A DNA stretch of 64,000 bases from Narthecium ossifragum (lineage: Eukaryota > Streptophyta > Magnoliopsida > Dioscoreales > Nartheciaceae). Shown one piece after another: positions 21,573 to 31,899 of this stretch (within the stretch, counting starts at the first letter, position 1; every line of letters begins with the position of its first letter). The DNA lies in contig OY986966.1 of NCBI GenBank assembly GCA_963920575.1, positions 23,135,656 to 23,199,655 on the forward strand. The letters are read 5' to 3'. The position numbers and the translations under genes were made by a program. Under the pieces are notes generated by a model that did no database searches, was not told where the DNA came from, and saw nothing but the letters and a program-made list of their open reading frames with translations.

Positions 21573-21704
21573 ATGACCTATTACGTTATCTATCGCGGTC
21601 GGCGGCCCGGTATCTATGAAACGTGGCATGAGTGTCACACTCAAGTGACGGCTTGTTTACCTCTCTTTTATGTGAATATGTACTATGAATGCTATTTAAC
21701 TTGA
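21573..21704 (+). CDS. Orphan RNase H1 N-terminal (viroplasmin-type) domain segment
   Basis: An ATG at 21573, directly after an acceptor-like TTGTTGTAG, opens 43 codons: MTYYVIYRGRRPGIYETWHE then CHTQV. This is the core of the hybrid-binding domain found at the N-terminus of eukaryotic RNase H1 and in the caulimovirus P6/viroplasmin family (pattern YYVvxxGrxpGIYxxWxeCxxqV). The normal domain continues with a GxxxxxYKxF half, which is missing here. Instead the frame runs into unrelated codons and stops at 21704. CAAGTGACGG after CHTQ could be a splice donor, which would make this an exon of a larger decayed gene. It lies 143 bp after the transposase tail. It is probably part of a transposon-borne gene rather than a functional protein. 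Confidence 0.5.
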   Translation: MTYYVIYRGRRPGIYETWHECHTQVTACLPLFYVNMYYECYLT

Positions 21705-21912
21705 TAGCATCAAGTGTACTGGTGGTGGGTTGGCGATAATATTACTTTTTGACAATTATCAACATGGCGTGGTGGTTGATTGGTATATGATTTTGACACA
21801 TTACATTTGTGGTATATTATTTGTGCTATTATAAAATGAATTGGTGTCATTTTAAACATCCGACGTGATAATGTAATGTTAATTTATCAATCACTTGCAT
21901 GTAAAAATATAA

Positions 21913-22170
21913 TGGGTAAAATTCATTTTGGTCCCCTCTAGTTTCAGGGTTTTTCATTTTAAACCCTGTGATTCAAAACGTAACAAAGCAGACCTTGTAG
22001 TTACAATAATTTCACTTTAAACCCATATTTAGTAACGGCCGTTTGTTGAAACAAGGTTTAAAATGAAATGAAAAATATCATTTTGGTCCCGTCTAGTTTC
22101 AGGGTTCTTCATTTTAAACCCTATGGTTACAATAATTTCATTTTTAACCCAAATTTAGTAACAGTCGTTA
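21913..22170. repeat. Direct duplication of a TTTTGGTCCC-type repeat
   Basis: Two diverged copies (about 21913-22040 and 22076-22170) share CATTTTGGTCCC, CTCTAGTTTCAGGG, CATTTTAAACCCT, ACAATAATTTCA and TTTAGTAACRGYCGTT in the same order. Such sequences are common ends of plant Mutator-like or MITE repeats. Confidence 0.75.
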
Positions 22171-22194
22171 CGGACTTAACGCAAAACGGTTGTC

Positions 22195-22350
22195 TCGTCG
22201 TCAACCTCGCCGCCCGCTCGTTCGCCGCCCCATTACAATCATAGTTGTCAAAGCAAGCATTCCATGCATGGACCAGCTGGGTGAAGAGCATGTTGACCAC
22301 AGAGAGGGTCGGCGGGTACTCGAGGATGCGCTGGAGGTGGATGTGGGGTG
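22195..22350 (-). pseudogene. GC-rich exon-like fragment of unknown origin
   Basis: On the minus strand one frame is open with codon-like GC-rich third positions and reads HIHLQRILEYPPTLSVVNML then FTQLVHAWNACF. It is flanked by transposon-like sequence, so it may be a captured host exon. I do not recognise the family. Confidence 0.3.
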
Positions 22351-22439
22351 TTGTAAATAGGTAAGCTGTAAAGTAGGGAAGTAATATATATTAGAGTATT
22401 TTAGGGAAGATGGATAGAGAAGCTGATGCGGATGGTCAT

Positions 22440-22610
22440 AAGGGGGGTTATCCCTCTTAACCCCATTCCTATCCCTAAATATCAAATACCATCATTATTA
22501 CTTTATCCTCATTCCACCTACCACCATCACTCTATTTTTTTCTATCCACATTCCTTAACATCAATTTTTCTAACCCTATTCCCCCTTAACCCCACTTAAG
22601 TATTTGTAAT
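22440..22610. other. Possible right end of an inverted-repeat transposon
   Basis: CTTAACCCCATTCC and CCCTTAACCCCACTTAAG are inverted relative to GGGGTTAAGAAATGGGGTTAG at 20656-20676. No target duplication was found. Confidence 0.3.
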
Positions 22611-23179
22611 ATGTCATGTGTTATCATTATTTATGGGGGCTTTAGTTGATAACAATATAAAGTAAGCACATTATTGGTGTATTTTGAACCGTTGGGATTG
22701 TTTTTACAAAAATGAATTTGTTTTTTTATGCAGTTTGATCTTTTCTTAAGGAGAGTATAAGGTTAAATTCTTTCCAAATTTCCTCCGGCTTCGCCCCGCT
22801 CAGACATAGTTCTCTAGTCATATGTCCAGTCAAGGAGTAGGTCACTTTACTTCCAATGTGAACATAGATCATCACCATGCTTTGCATCCACTATAAGGAC
22901 TTCAACCATAGACGATTAAGACATTCCAAGTAGGTGTTACAAACATGAACTTTGATATCATAAACGAGGACTAGACTAGGTCCACAACACCTGCGCAAAC
23001 CAAAACTATGCCAAGTACTTGACAAGGCAACATTAAACATGAAAGGCTCAGCAAAGCTGTTTAAATGATGGTCCCGAAAATAGCACTACTACAGGCATTA
23101 AGAAAATTGTCACAAGCAACGAAACACAACCAAGCTGATGACGAGAACTAAGTTGGCAAGGAGGGGTTCGACAGAGCCA

Positions 23180-23377
23180 TCATCGCAGCCTCCTAGCTTC
23201 CCTCTCAGACTCGAGGAGTGTAAGGATGTCGCCTTCCCTCACAGGACCCTTCACGTTCCTCATGATGAGCCGGTTCTGGTCATCCAAAAACTTGACACGA
23301 ACCTGGGTCACTTGACCTCTTGATCCAGTACGGCCCATCACTTTTACCACGACTGCAAGCTTAGTCTGAGTATCCAT
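23180..23377 (-). CDS. RPS28: 40S ribosomal protein S28 (eS28)
   Basis: This gene encodes a 65-residue protein of the small ribosomal subunit, an essential eukaryotic eS28. In the ribosome this family sits on the head/platform side near the mRNA exit channel. The whole family signature is visible: [19 protein letters not shown], the basic [13 protein letters not shown] core, and the invariant C-terminal [20 protein letters not shown] followed by ARRLR. Length and start are those of plant homologues, with the ATG at 23377 and TGA at 23180-23182. The coding sequence is one uninterrupted exon. The ATG lies 8 bases after an acceptor (TTTTTTCTCAG), so the 5'UTR is spliced, a common feature of plant ribosomal-protein genes. 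No defect is seen, and it appears functional. The 3'UTR runs left towards about 22750-22900, with its end unclear. Confidence 0.97.
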   Translation of the reverse strand: MDTQTKLAVVVKVMGRTGSRGQVTQVRVKFLDDQNRLIMRNVKGPVREGDILTLLESEREARRLR

Positions 23378-23385
23378 GCTGCACG

Positions 23386-24624
23386 CTGAGAAAAAAAAAA
23401 AATGTCAACACATCTGGTCGGGAAGAAAAATTCTTTCACAATATTACAGTGTATTTGGAGCAGTGAAAAAACCTATCAGCGACTATGAGCAAATAGTTAG
23501 AGAAAAGTTATAAAGCTACTCTGCCATTTAGCTTATAAAACTATAACCAGTTAACTTGTCTAATGGCTTCAATTTAGGGATTCCTATATGATTTAAAGGA
23601 AACATCCTTCTTTTTCCTCATAAGCGCAACCTTCACCTAATTCAACTTGATAAAAATTTGGTGAACTTTTATCTCTTAATACATGAGCATGTCCAAGCAT
23701 ACCAATGGACTGAAAATGTAAGCCATGTCAAAATGAATAAACACTCACTATAAGAGATCAGTATCCCAAGGAATTGAAGCAACCTTCTCGCAAGCGTACT
23801 ATCTCTGAAACAAGAAAATATTCTACTATTCCACCTATTTCTCACTTACATCTACCATTATAAGCATCACGAGCATATCATCCATGTGTAGTTGACCTAC
23901 CTCAAACAGCAAAGAAACAAGCTAAAGCAACTCCCCAAAGCCACCAGATCCAAGACACTACAACCTCTCAGCTTCCTCTGTTAACATCAAAGAAGACATC
24001 CTAATCAATCGTTTAACTATCCCATCATCAACTCATTCACAACTGGGAACATATCTATCAAAAGGAAGAAAACAAAGCATCAATCCAAACCCAAGAAATC
24101 AATCCCACAAAACATCGCAGTAGAACTGAACAGAGGGATCCAACCCAGCCAAAGCTACTATGGCAAAGAAGCATAACAACAAACACACTACGTGCATGCC
24201 AGAAGAACACCAGCCAGCACCTAATGGGCACGGCCATAGCCTCCCCTGATTTCGATTCAAAAACAGAGAGACGAAAAATAGCAATCCATAGACCAGCAGA
24301 TGATCCCACAACAAACACAAAACAGAGAGGGGAACTAGATCAAACACCTCGCAGCAAGCGACCAAACCTCAATTCCATTACAAGATCTCATCAGAATATC
24401 TAAACCCAAACATACAGAATGGCAAAACTCATCAAAGAAGGCAACAAACCCTCCGATCTATCTAGCATTCCATGGAAATTTGATCAATAAGAAGAATCCA
24501 GCAATAAAAACCAAATCTTTCAAACAACCCAAACCAACCGATCGATGGAATCCGTCGGAGGAAATCGCGGCGAGGAAGAGAACAAAACCAAGAAGGAAGG
24601 AGTGGAGAGAAGGAGGTCGCTAAC
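23386..24624 (-). other. 5'UTR intron of RPS28
   Basis: On the minus strand the donor is CTGGAG/GTTAGC (GT at 24624-24623) and the acceptor is TTTTTTTCTCAG (last base 23386). The length is 1239 bp. T-richness on the transcript strand and the lack of a supported coding frame agree with an intron. Additional exons inside cannot be excluded. Confidence 0.75.
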
Positions 24625-24722
24625 CTCCAGCTAGCGAAGTTCCTCCCCGCCGGCGGCGCGGATCGCGACGGCGTCAAGTCCCTCTCACCTCTTCGCGAGC
24701 GGCGGCTGGAGACGGACGCAGC
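24625..24722 (-). promoter_or_regulatory. RPS28 first (noncoding) exon
   Basis: GC-rich sequence on the minus strand runs from about 24722 to the donor at 24624. It contains no ATG in its last 70 bases, as expected for a leader. The transcription start is an estimate. Confidence 0.5.
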
Positions 24723-24793
24723 GAATAGGTTTAGGGGATTAGGTTAGATGATCGGCTGAGTCTAGGGTTACATGGATTCGGGGGCCTGACGTA
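24723..24793 (-). promoter_or_regulatory. RPS28 core promoter with telo-box-like motif
   Basis: The minus strand contains GTAACCCTAGA (24761-24771), close to the telo-box AAACCCTA, and AGGCCCC (24780-24786), similar to site II elements. Both are typical of plant ribosomal-protein promoters. A transposon end at 24794 abuts it. Confidence 0.5.
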
Positions 24794-25111
24794 GGGCGTG
24801 TTTGGTTGGCTGAGTTAGGGTGTTTGGCTAGGTGCGAAGTTGTCGAAGTGGTCTGAAGTGAGTTAGAACCTGAACTCATTTTTTACCTACGAGTTCAGAT
24901 ATCGACTTCGGGTGAAAAAGACTCGAAGTCGCTGAACTGACCTCAGTTCAGTGTTTAATCCCCAGCCACTTCACGATCTATCCATCGCCACTTCAAAACC
25001 CTTGGCTTCCTAGGGTTCTTCACGAGAGACCCTTTCCTTCTTTGTCACGATGAACCCGATCTAGGGTTCTTCCTCCTCTCCGACCTCCCTCCTCCTTCCC
25101 TATGACCACTT

Positions 25112-25300
25112 ATGTTGGCTTTCGTCCTCCTCCGAAGAAGAAGATGGCCTCCTCCTCCGCGATGACCCTGATATAGGGTTCCTTCTTCTCCCCGATCTCC
25201 CTCCTCTTTTTCCATGGACGCTGATGTTGGCTTTCGTCCTCCTCCGACGATGAAGATGGCCTCCTCCACCCTTCTCCGACGGCGATCTAGGGTTTCCTCC
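25112..25300. repeat. 112-bp tandem duplication
   Basis: ATGTTGGCTTTCGTCCTCC starts at 25112 and again at 25224, each followed by GAAGATGGCCTCCTCC. Minus-strand frames here (25045-25441) reflect the repeat. Confidence 0.8.
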
Positions 25301-25507
25301 CACGCTTGAAGCCGGCCTTTGGATCTTGACTACTCTGGCCGATCTCGAGTCCGATCTCCCTGGAAGTGGCTGTGCTGCGAGCCTGGGCTGCAATATTGAG
25401 AAGCTTCGTGACCGGCGGCATCTGATCCCCTTTGCCTTCAAGCAAAGTACCTGAATCCCCTAACAAAGGTCTTCCTAACATGATCCCTCTGGATTTCGTC
25501 TCGATAC

Positions 25508-25935
25508 TTGATTTCTTCGTCTATGATCGCTGAATTGGTGGTATTTGTTTGTAACGTTTGGGGTTTCGACTGGATTTGGAATTTTTTTTGTGCTCTATAT
25601 GTCTGATCCCCTCTACGTTGGCGTGTATCTTGGGATTTATTTGTTGCTCAACGTATAAGGTGGTTTATTTCATCTGAAAACTTGATTTCTTCGTCTCTGA
25701 TCTTTGATTTGGTGGTGTTTGGTTGTAATGTTTGGGGTTTTGATTGGATTTCGAGTTTTTTGGTGCTCTTTGTATACTTGATCATCTATGTTGGCATGTA
25801 TCTTGGGATTTCTTCGCTGCTCATCGAATCTGATGGTTTATTTCATCTGGATTTGTGTTTTCCTTGCTCTATGATCTCTAATTTGGTGGTGTTTGGTTGT
25901 AATATTTGGGGTTTCCACTGGATTTGGTGATTTTT
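25508..25935. repeat. Three tandem units of about 172 bp
   Basis: Units start near 25508, 25680 and 25850. They share CTTGATTTCTTCGTCT or a variant, GGTGGTGTTTGGTTGTAA, TTTGGGGTTT and CATGTATCTTGGGATTT. The third unit is truncated after GGATTTGGTGATTTTTTGTG. Confidence 0.85.
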
Positions 25936-26487
25936 TGTGCTCAACAAAGGGATTGTTTTTGGTTGGCATGTATCTGTGTACTTGATCTATGTTGGCATGT
26001 ATCTGCGTTCCTAATCAATGCTGGCATGTATCTGTGTACTTGATCCTCTATCAACAAAGGAATAGTTGTTGGTGATTATGTGATGGATTTGCTTGTTACT
26101 AGTTTTCGGCAGCAATGTGTTCTTGATTTAAGTTGGCATGTATATGTGTATTTTGGTTATTTATCTGATTTTCCTTCGTATTTTTCCTCGATTTTTGTTA
26201 TGGCATATATGTCTGATCCCCTACTATGAATAGTTCGGCTTTGTTTGTAATGAGGCTGCTATTTTTGTGTTCTTATGCATTGGGTTTTATCTGATCCCCT
26301 ACTCTATGGTTTCTTATGCATGCTATGCCTTGTATTGGGGCTCTCTATGTCACGAGAGCTCCAATGTTATTGTACTTGCTGATTCAATGGAACCTTAAAC
26401 GTCGTTATGCTAGAATTTAGATGCTCATGCTTGCTTTAGTTGATCCCTTACTTAAAGCTTTGATTTCAGCTGTTTTACATGATCATG

Positions 26488-26960
26488 TATGGACTTGTGT
26501 GTTTGCCAATTTGAGTTGGTTTCTTGTTGATTGGCAACTTGTGTTAATTTCCAAATGCATGTTTATATTTGACTTATGGTTTTCTAGGTTTATGTTTCAT
26601 TAATGCTTGTTACGGGGAGGTGATGATGGCAGCCCATGTATGGACTTGTGTGTTTGCCAATTTAAGTTGGTTTCTTGTTGATTGGCAGCTTGTGTTAATT
26701 TAGAAATGCATGTTCGTTGGTTTTATGTTTTACCGTTGCTTATGATTATGGCGAAATGATGAGAACTGATCTTATGGTGGATGGGAGGGTTGTTGATTGG
26801 CTCCTTTTTTTATGGTTTGTTGGTTTATGATTTACTGTTGCTTATGATTATGGGGAGATGATGAAAACCGATCATATGGTGGATTGGAGGGATGTTGATT
26901 TACTGTTGCTTATGATTATGGGGAGATGATGAAAACTGATCCTATGGTTTTGTTGGTTTA
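26488..26960. repeat. Direct repeats in the inverted-repeat element
   Basis: TATGGACTTGTGTGTTTGCC with about 55 further matching bases occurs at 26488 and 26639. Between 26700 and 26970, a TTTACTGTTGCTTATGATTA word with GGGGAGATGATGAAAAC recurs three times. Confidence 0.8.
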
Positions 26961-26969
26961 TGATTTACT

Positions 26970-27787
26970 GTTGTTTTATTGATGTTTATGAGATTGGGGA
27001 GATGATGATCTTAGGGAAGTGATGATTCGAACATGATGATCGGGGATGAGTGGTTTGGTGATTTGGATGACTTAATTTGTTAAGCAACCAATTGCCGCCA
27101 CAAAAGGGCAATGATGATCCAAATCCTGAGCCCTTCTATTTTTATACACGATCGTAAGAGGCGAGGAATGTGATCGACAACAAATTGAAGACTTGTGGAA
27201 TACTTGTAGAGGAGTTTGTATGTACAATGAATCAAGTCCTATTGTATCATGTGTATGTACCATGAATCAAGTCATATTGTATAATTTGTACTTATCCCAA
27301 TGGTTGCATGTATAATTTGTACTTCTCCCAATAATTTGTACTTGTATGTACTAACATCCCAATTTGTACTTGAATGCATACTTCCCTTTATATAAGCTTT
27401 GATATCAAGCAGTTAATTGTATGAAATCTATGCATGTGTATTAGGTGGTTCAGTTTAATTCTAGTTGCATGCCCCTATTCAGCTTATATATACAACAACA
27501 TCATGTTAATTTTCTAAATCTGATTGGGTTGAAGTGCATCAGTATATTTGCAATTGTTTCCATAGAAAACTATACATAACGATTGATCACGCGCGTGATT
27601 GTTGGAAGCTAAGAGTTAAGGGGATCATCTACTGAAGAAGCTTGCAGGCTTGCCAAAAAAGTAATTATTTCTTGTTTGTTTTTGGTCAGGAGACTGGGTG
27701 AGCTACCTCGTTGCTAGCTTAATTGCGTACCTAGTTCCTAGTTGCTAGTAATAAAAATTTAAATGCTTTGAGTGGCCAATGTCTAGT
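26970..27787. other. Interior of the inverted-repeat element, no gene seen
   Basis: The sequence is AT-rich. TTGTACTT words recur at 27286-27370. No supported coding frame is present. Confidence 0.4.
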
Positions 27788-29384
27788 TGTAGTGTCACAG
27801 CCCGACCCAGAAAACCCATCCGGACTGGGACATGAGGGGAAACCTACACTTTTTACATCCGATACGGCGCGACAGTACACAAAGTGGAAATAATTTGAAC
27901 TTAAAGACTTCCAAGGGCATGAAGGTGAAACTAAATATTATATTACAGAATAGAACTCAATTAAAAGAGGGAATAAGATTTCATGTATTAAACGTTAAGT
28001 ACATCATCCTCAAAGGTAACTATAAACAAAAAGTTGTAAAAAATGTACATCTGTCCCTCTAAGACCTAAAACGCCTCCGGAAGTTGACGCGTCGCCAAGA
28101 CCTGATCCAGCTGGAACCACTGAGGAAGAGCCGATGCCTGCACCTGCAAACGCAGCCCGGGTAGGAGTGAGCAACAAAGCTCAATAGGGTTCTACTCCAC
28201 TCTACGTCGCATAGGAAAAAGGAAAAACTATAAAGTCCCGTGTTCTGCCTCATCTCTAAGGGAAACTCACCCTATGTCCACCGCCTACCCCAGAGCACAC
28301 GCCCTGTGACCTCCACTGTCAATAGCATTCCCTCACAACAACCAACCGCTCCAAAGCTAAAACAACAGGGCGTAGGACACATGGTGGCACATAACTTCCC
28401 TTAACCCGGATACTGAGCATGAGACTAAAACTCTGGGCGAACTCTACACCTCAAACAACAGATAGTAGCCAACTAGACCCATCCTCAAGAATACATAGAT
28501 TTAGCACTATAATCACACCCTAGTCCTTGCTACCCAGCCACGGTCGTAGAGCTAGATCTGAGCTACCCGAGAGCCTCGGATCGACGAAGACCCTATTCAC
28601 CCACGCCCTAACCTTATGCTATAATGCAAACAAAATGCATGCAATGTTCAGGCACAAATAAAGAGATATAAGCATGCAACAAGATGACATCAATTATGCA
28701 TGGTTGGGCATAGCCTGAAGCTCGCCAAAGGGTGAATATAGCAAGGGTCTAAAGTAATGAAGATCTAAGTAACAAAGCAATGATAAAGCAGATATACAAT
28801 AGCTTTCAGTGCACCCCCGCACCTGACAAGCTAAGGTTTCACAGTTACCTACGGGTTACTGGTCCACCAGCAACAACAACCAATAGAGCCAATTTTAGCA
28901 TTACAACGGCGTCCACAGCCGTCAACCGGAATCGCTACAACGAGGATGCAACCCCGGCAAACCCCAAACAATACAAGATATATCATTCATTTTCACACTA
29001 GTACCCCCGGCGCACGCTGGCAATCAGTTGGGCTATATTAAAGCAGTAAAGCTATTCTAGGCATGCAGGGCACACCTTTGGCCCATTTATACTAAACATT
29101 CCCGGGAGTCATCATCCTCCCGGTTAACCATAAAGCGATAAAGCAAACACAAACTATGTCTACATAGGTATAACATGCTTTATCGAAAAACTGCTTGAAA
29201 ACCGATAGAAATCGGTAAACTGATCTGAAATACAAATCACGGCGTAGTCCGAAGGCAAACCCGTCAAAATCTCAATTAAATTATTATAATAATCGTCACC
29301 TACACATGAGAAAATCGGGTTGAAAAGAAACCGAAAACACCAAATTCGGTTCAATTATAACCAATCAGCATATAAAAAATCGAT

Positions 29385-29700
29385 CATCTTACCGAAGATG
29401 ATCGATCATTCATATGGGTGCTCACTGCCTTAAGGAAGAGATTGATCTTCACCCAAAGGAAGATCAATCTTCCTTAAGGGAGTCCTTTGCCTGAGAAAGA
29501 AGAGATCGATCTTCATGGCATGAAGATCGATCCTTCCCAAACCAAGGTTCTGTCTGGGAAAGAAGAGATCGATCTTCATGAAGAAATCGATCTTTATACC
29601 ATGAAGATTGATCTTCCTTAAGTGCTCCCTCTGTCAAAGGAAGCTTCAAAGTTGGCAACCGACGTGGCAGCAAGAAGATTGATCTTGATTCCATCAACCG
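29385..29700. repeat. GATCGATCTTC palindrome array in the solo LTR
   Basis: About ten GATCGATCTTC, GATTGATCTTC or GAAGATCGATC words occur in 310 bp, often as GAAGAGATCGATCTTCATG. Confidence 0.85.
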
Positions 29701-30384
29701 CCGACATCATATATGAATAGTGATTGGAATCCAATTTCTTAGATTCGATCTATCAAAACGTATCGAAATCAAACCAAACTTGGCTAAGGTGTGCAATTGG
29801 ATATGGGGAATCTAATGGCACTAAGAAAACAAATTTTGGATGATCAAATCCCCGAAAATCAAATAAATTGCCAAAAAGTCGACAAAACCGATGAAAACTC
29901 AATTTGTGGGATTTGATCTATCAAACGGTGATGGAATCCATTCAAACTTTGCATGAAGATCTATCTGGTGGTGGGTGATTCACTCATGCAATAAAAACCA
30001 AACTTTGATCGTGAAAAATCAGATCTGAGTCCGACCCGTCGAAAAACCGACAAAAATACGGAATCCGTATGAAAGAATACATAAATGAAATCATGGCTAG
30101 CTTCTAAACATAGCAAGGAACTAGAATACAGAAAAGAAAAGCATTCCAACAAACACAACAGCCACAAATCAAATAAAAGCGATCCTAGGGTTACCAATTC
30201 ACCAGAATTGGGTAGAAACACCTACATGTAGCAACAAGCAGGCAATCTACGAATCCCTCGCCTCCGATCCACGCGGATCCACGCCTAAAAGCCGCAACCC
30301 AAGCTCCAGTCGGCAGTCAAGGGGAGAGAGAAAGGAGAGAAGAGAAAAGAAAGAGAAGAGAGAAAAGAAAGGGCTTTTTATAGA

Positions 30385-30475
30385 GATCATGATCGATCTC
30401 GGCCGTTCGATTCGATCTCTCCCGATCGAGCTCCGATCTTCCGATCGAGCTCCGATCTTCCGATCAGAAGCACCC
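30385..30475. promoter_or_regulatory. GATCGATC/CCGATC cluster upstream of the LTR TATA
   Basis: The cluster contains ATGATCGATCTCGG, CGATTCGATCTCTCC and two copies of CCGATCGAGCTCCGATCTT. On the LTR sense strand (minus) it is directly upstream of CTATAAAAAG. Confidence 0.65.
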
Positions 30476-31066
30476 CTAAGATCCTAATTAATCACATACA
30501 TCAATCCAAGGCAGTGTATGCAATGCAGGTGCAAAACCGACCGCCTGGAGGCAATTTTACCACATTGCCCCTGGGGTCAAAAACCACCATACGATCGTCC
30601 GATTGTACCTGACGCGGAACCAAATCAACAGGAAATGGCTCTCGATCTACGCAGTCGGGCCAGGTTAGAAGAACTGGTCATCACATGTAGTTCGTAGGTC
30701 CTAATCAACTAACTGATTGAGCAAGTAAGTAGGATTTTAAAACATGGATTGCCACGTGTCGGCAATCCAGGTATGCCACATATTGGGCGGTATGCTCACC
30801 ACAGACAATGGGGGGTGACCATATCCCCACTCCAGCACCAACCAAACACTAAAACTCAAAAAATCCCAAAGTCAGCCTCCACTCCAGCATCACTACAGCA
30901 TCAACCAAACAACAAAAGTGTAAGAGTTTCCCAGAACTCAGCATCCACTTGAGCACCAACCAAACACCAAAAACTGGCAGCCCACTTCAGGTAAACTCAC
31001 TCCAATGAAGTCACTCCTCAGAAAGTCACTCCAGTCCAGCCTACTCCAAAGCAACCAAATAAGCCC

Positions 31067-31412
31067 GTAGCAAAAGCTATGTCAGGCCCTGCCATAGCTA
31101 ATCCTGGCCGTTCATTTGAATGGATGGCCAGGATTCAATTGGGTGGGACCCTAGGTCAAAAGCCCCAAACGAAACCATCCATATTCGCCGCGACGATGGC
31201 GCAAGGCCGGGAGCTGCAAGGAGGTGAGGGTGGCGCAAAGTTAGGAGCCGCGAGGACGACGTTCTTCTCGAAGACGTCGTCGTCGAGCATCCTCACCGCC
31301 GGAAGCGATGAGGTTGCTAGTTGTGGATGAGGTGGAGGAGGGTGAGGCTGGGACGAGGTCGGTGGGGCGGCCAACCGATGAGCTAAGGGTGATCATGAAC
31401 GGAAGCACGGAT
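31067..31412. other. Spacer between transposons, no gene seen
   Basis: It is a GC-moderate sequence with short frames on both strands (31079-31330, 31156-31374), neither with a recognisable product. Confidence 0.35.
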
Positions 31413-31616
31413 GGCGCTGGGAAGTGGAGAGAAATGATAGAAGGGTATTTTAGACATTAAAATTTAGGTGTAATTGATGTTTAGTCTATTTGGGAGATCT
31501 TTATTGCACTGTAGTCTCATTGCTAAATTAAAAGTCATTTAGTCTCTTTTTTGACAGCTGTAAATTTTAATGTCTAAAATACCCTTCTACCATTTCTCTC
31601 CACTTCGCAGCGCCGG
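31413..31616. repeat. Near-perfect 46-bp inverted repeat with 94-bp loop
   Basis: The arm GAAGTGGAGAGAAATGATAG plus 26 bases (31421-31466) pairs with 31561-31606 (two mismatches seen). A GCGCTG match extends the stem outward. Confidence 0.88.
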
Positions 31617-31631
31617 CTCATCTTCCACCGA

Positions 31632-31765
31632 GTGTCCGGCGAACCACTCCGGCGAACCACTTCCCAGCGCCGGCTCTGTCTTCCCCCGAGTGTCCGGCGA
31701 ACCACTTCCCAGCGTCGGCTCTGTCTTCCCCCGAGTGTCCGGCGAACCACTTCCCAGCGCCCGCG
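31632..31765. repeat. 45-bp tandem repeat, about three units
   Basis: GTGTCCGGCGAACCAC begins at 31632, 31690 and 31735. The second and third units are exactly 45 bp apart, each followed by TTCCCAGCG; the first is longer by a duplicated CCGGCGAACCACT. Confidence 0.85.
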
Positions 31766-31899
31766 ACGGAGGGCGTCGGGGAAAGAGAGAATGAGGTCAG
31801 AAGGTCGTCGGAGGTCGTGATGGGGATTGGGTGGATGTTGGGGGTGATGGGGATGGGGGATCGGAGGTGGGGATGGGGGTGGCGATAGAGATTAGATGA

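Larger units (their letters stand above)
27793..30686 (-). mobile_element. Solo LTR (2894 bp) with TGTAG target duplication
   Basis: On the minus strand it begins TGTGATGACCAGTTC and ends GGGTCGGGCTGTGACA. TGTAG flanks both sides (27788-27792, 30687-30691). The minus-strand TATA (CTATAAAAAG at about 30374-30383) is followed by a CT-rich leader (30310-30370) and preceded by GATCGATCT/CCGATC words (30385-30475). It belongs to the same terminal type as the LTRs at 960-3393 and 11294-13469. Open frames within it are short and unsupported. Confidence 0.93.
24794..31066. mobile_element. Tourist/PIF-like inverted-repeat element split by a solo LTR
   Basis: The left end GGGCGTGTTTGGTTG and the right end CAACCAAATAAGCCC (31052-31066) are inverted copies. 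GTA flanks both sides (24791-24793, 31067-31069). GGGC-GTTTGGTT ends are typical of Tourist/PIF-Harbinger transposons, although their usual target is TAA or TTA. Excluding the solo LTR at 27793-30686 and its duplication, the element is about 3.37 kb. It has internal tandem repeats and no transposase that I can recognise, so it is probably non-autonomous. Confidence 0.6.

Noticed and set aside
20656..22597. A complete DNA transposon from 20656 to 22597
   Set aside because: GGGGTTAAG words are inverted at the two ends, but no matching target duplication was found and the inner sequence is mixed.
24058..24677. Minus-strand frames in the RPS28 5'UTR intron
   Set aside because: They have no domain and lie in a T-rich intron bounded by good splice sites.
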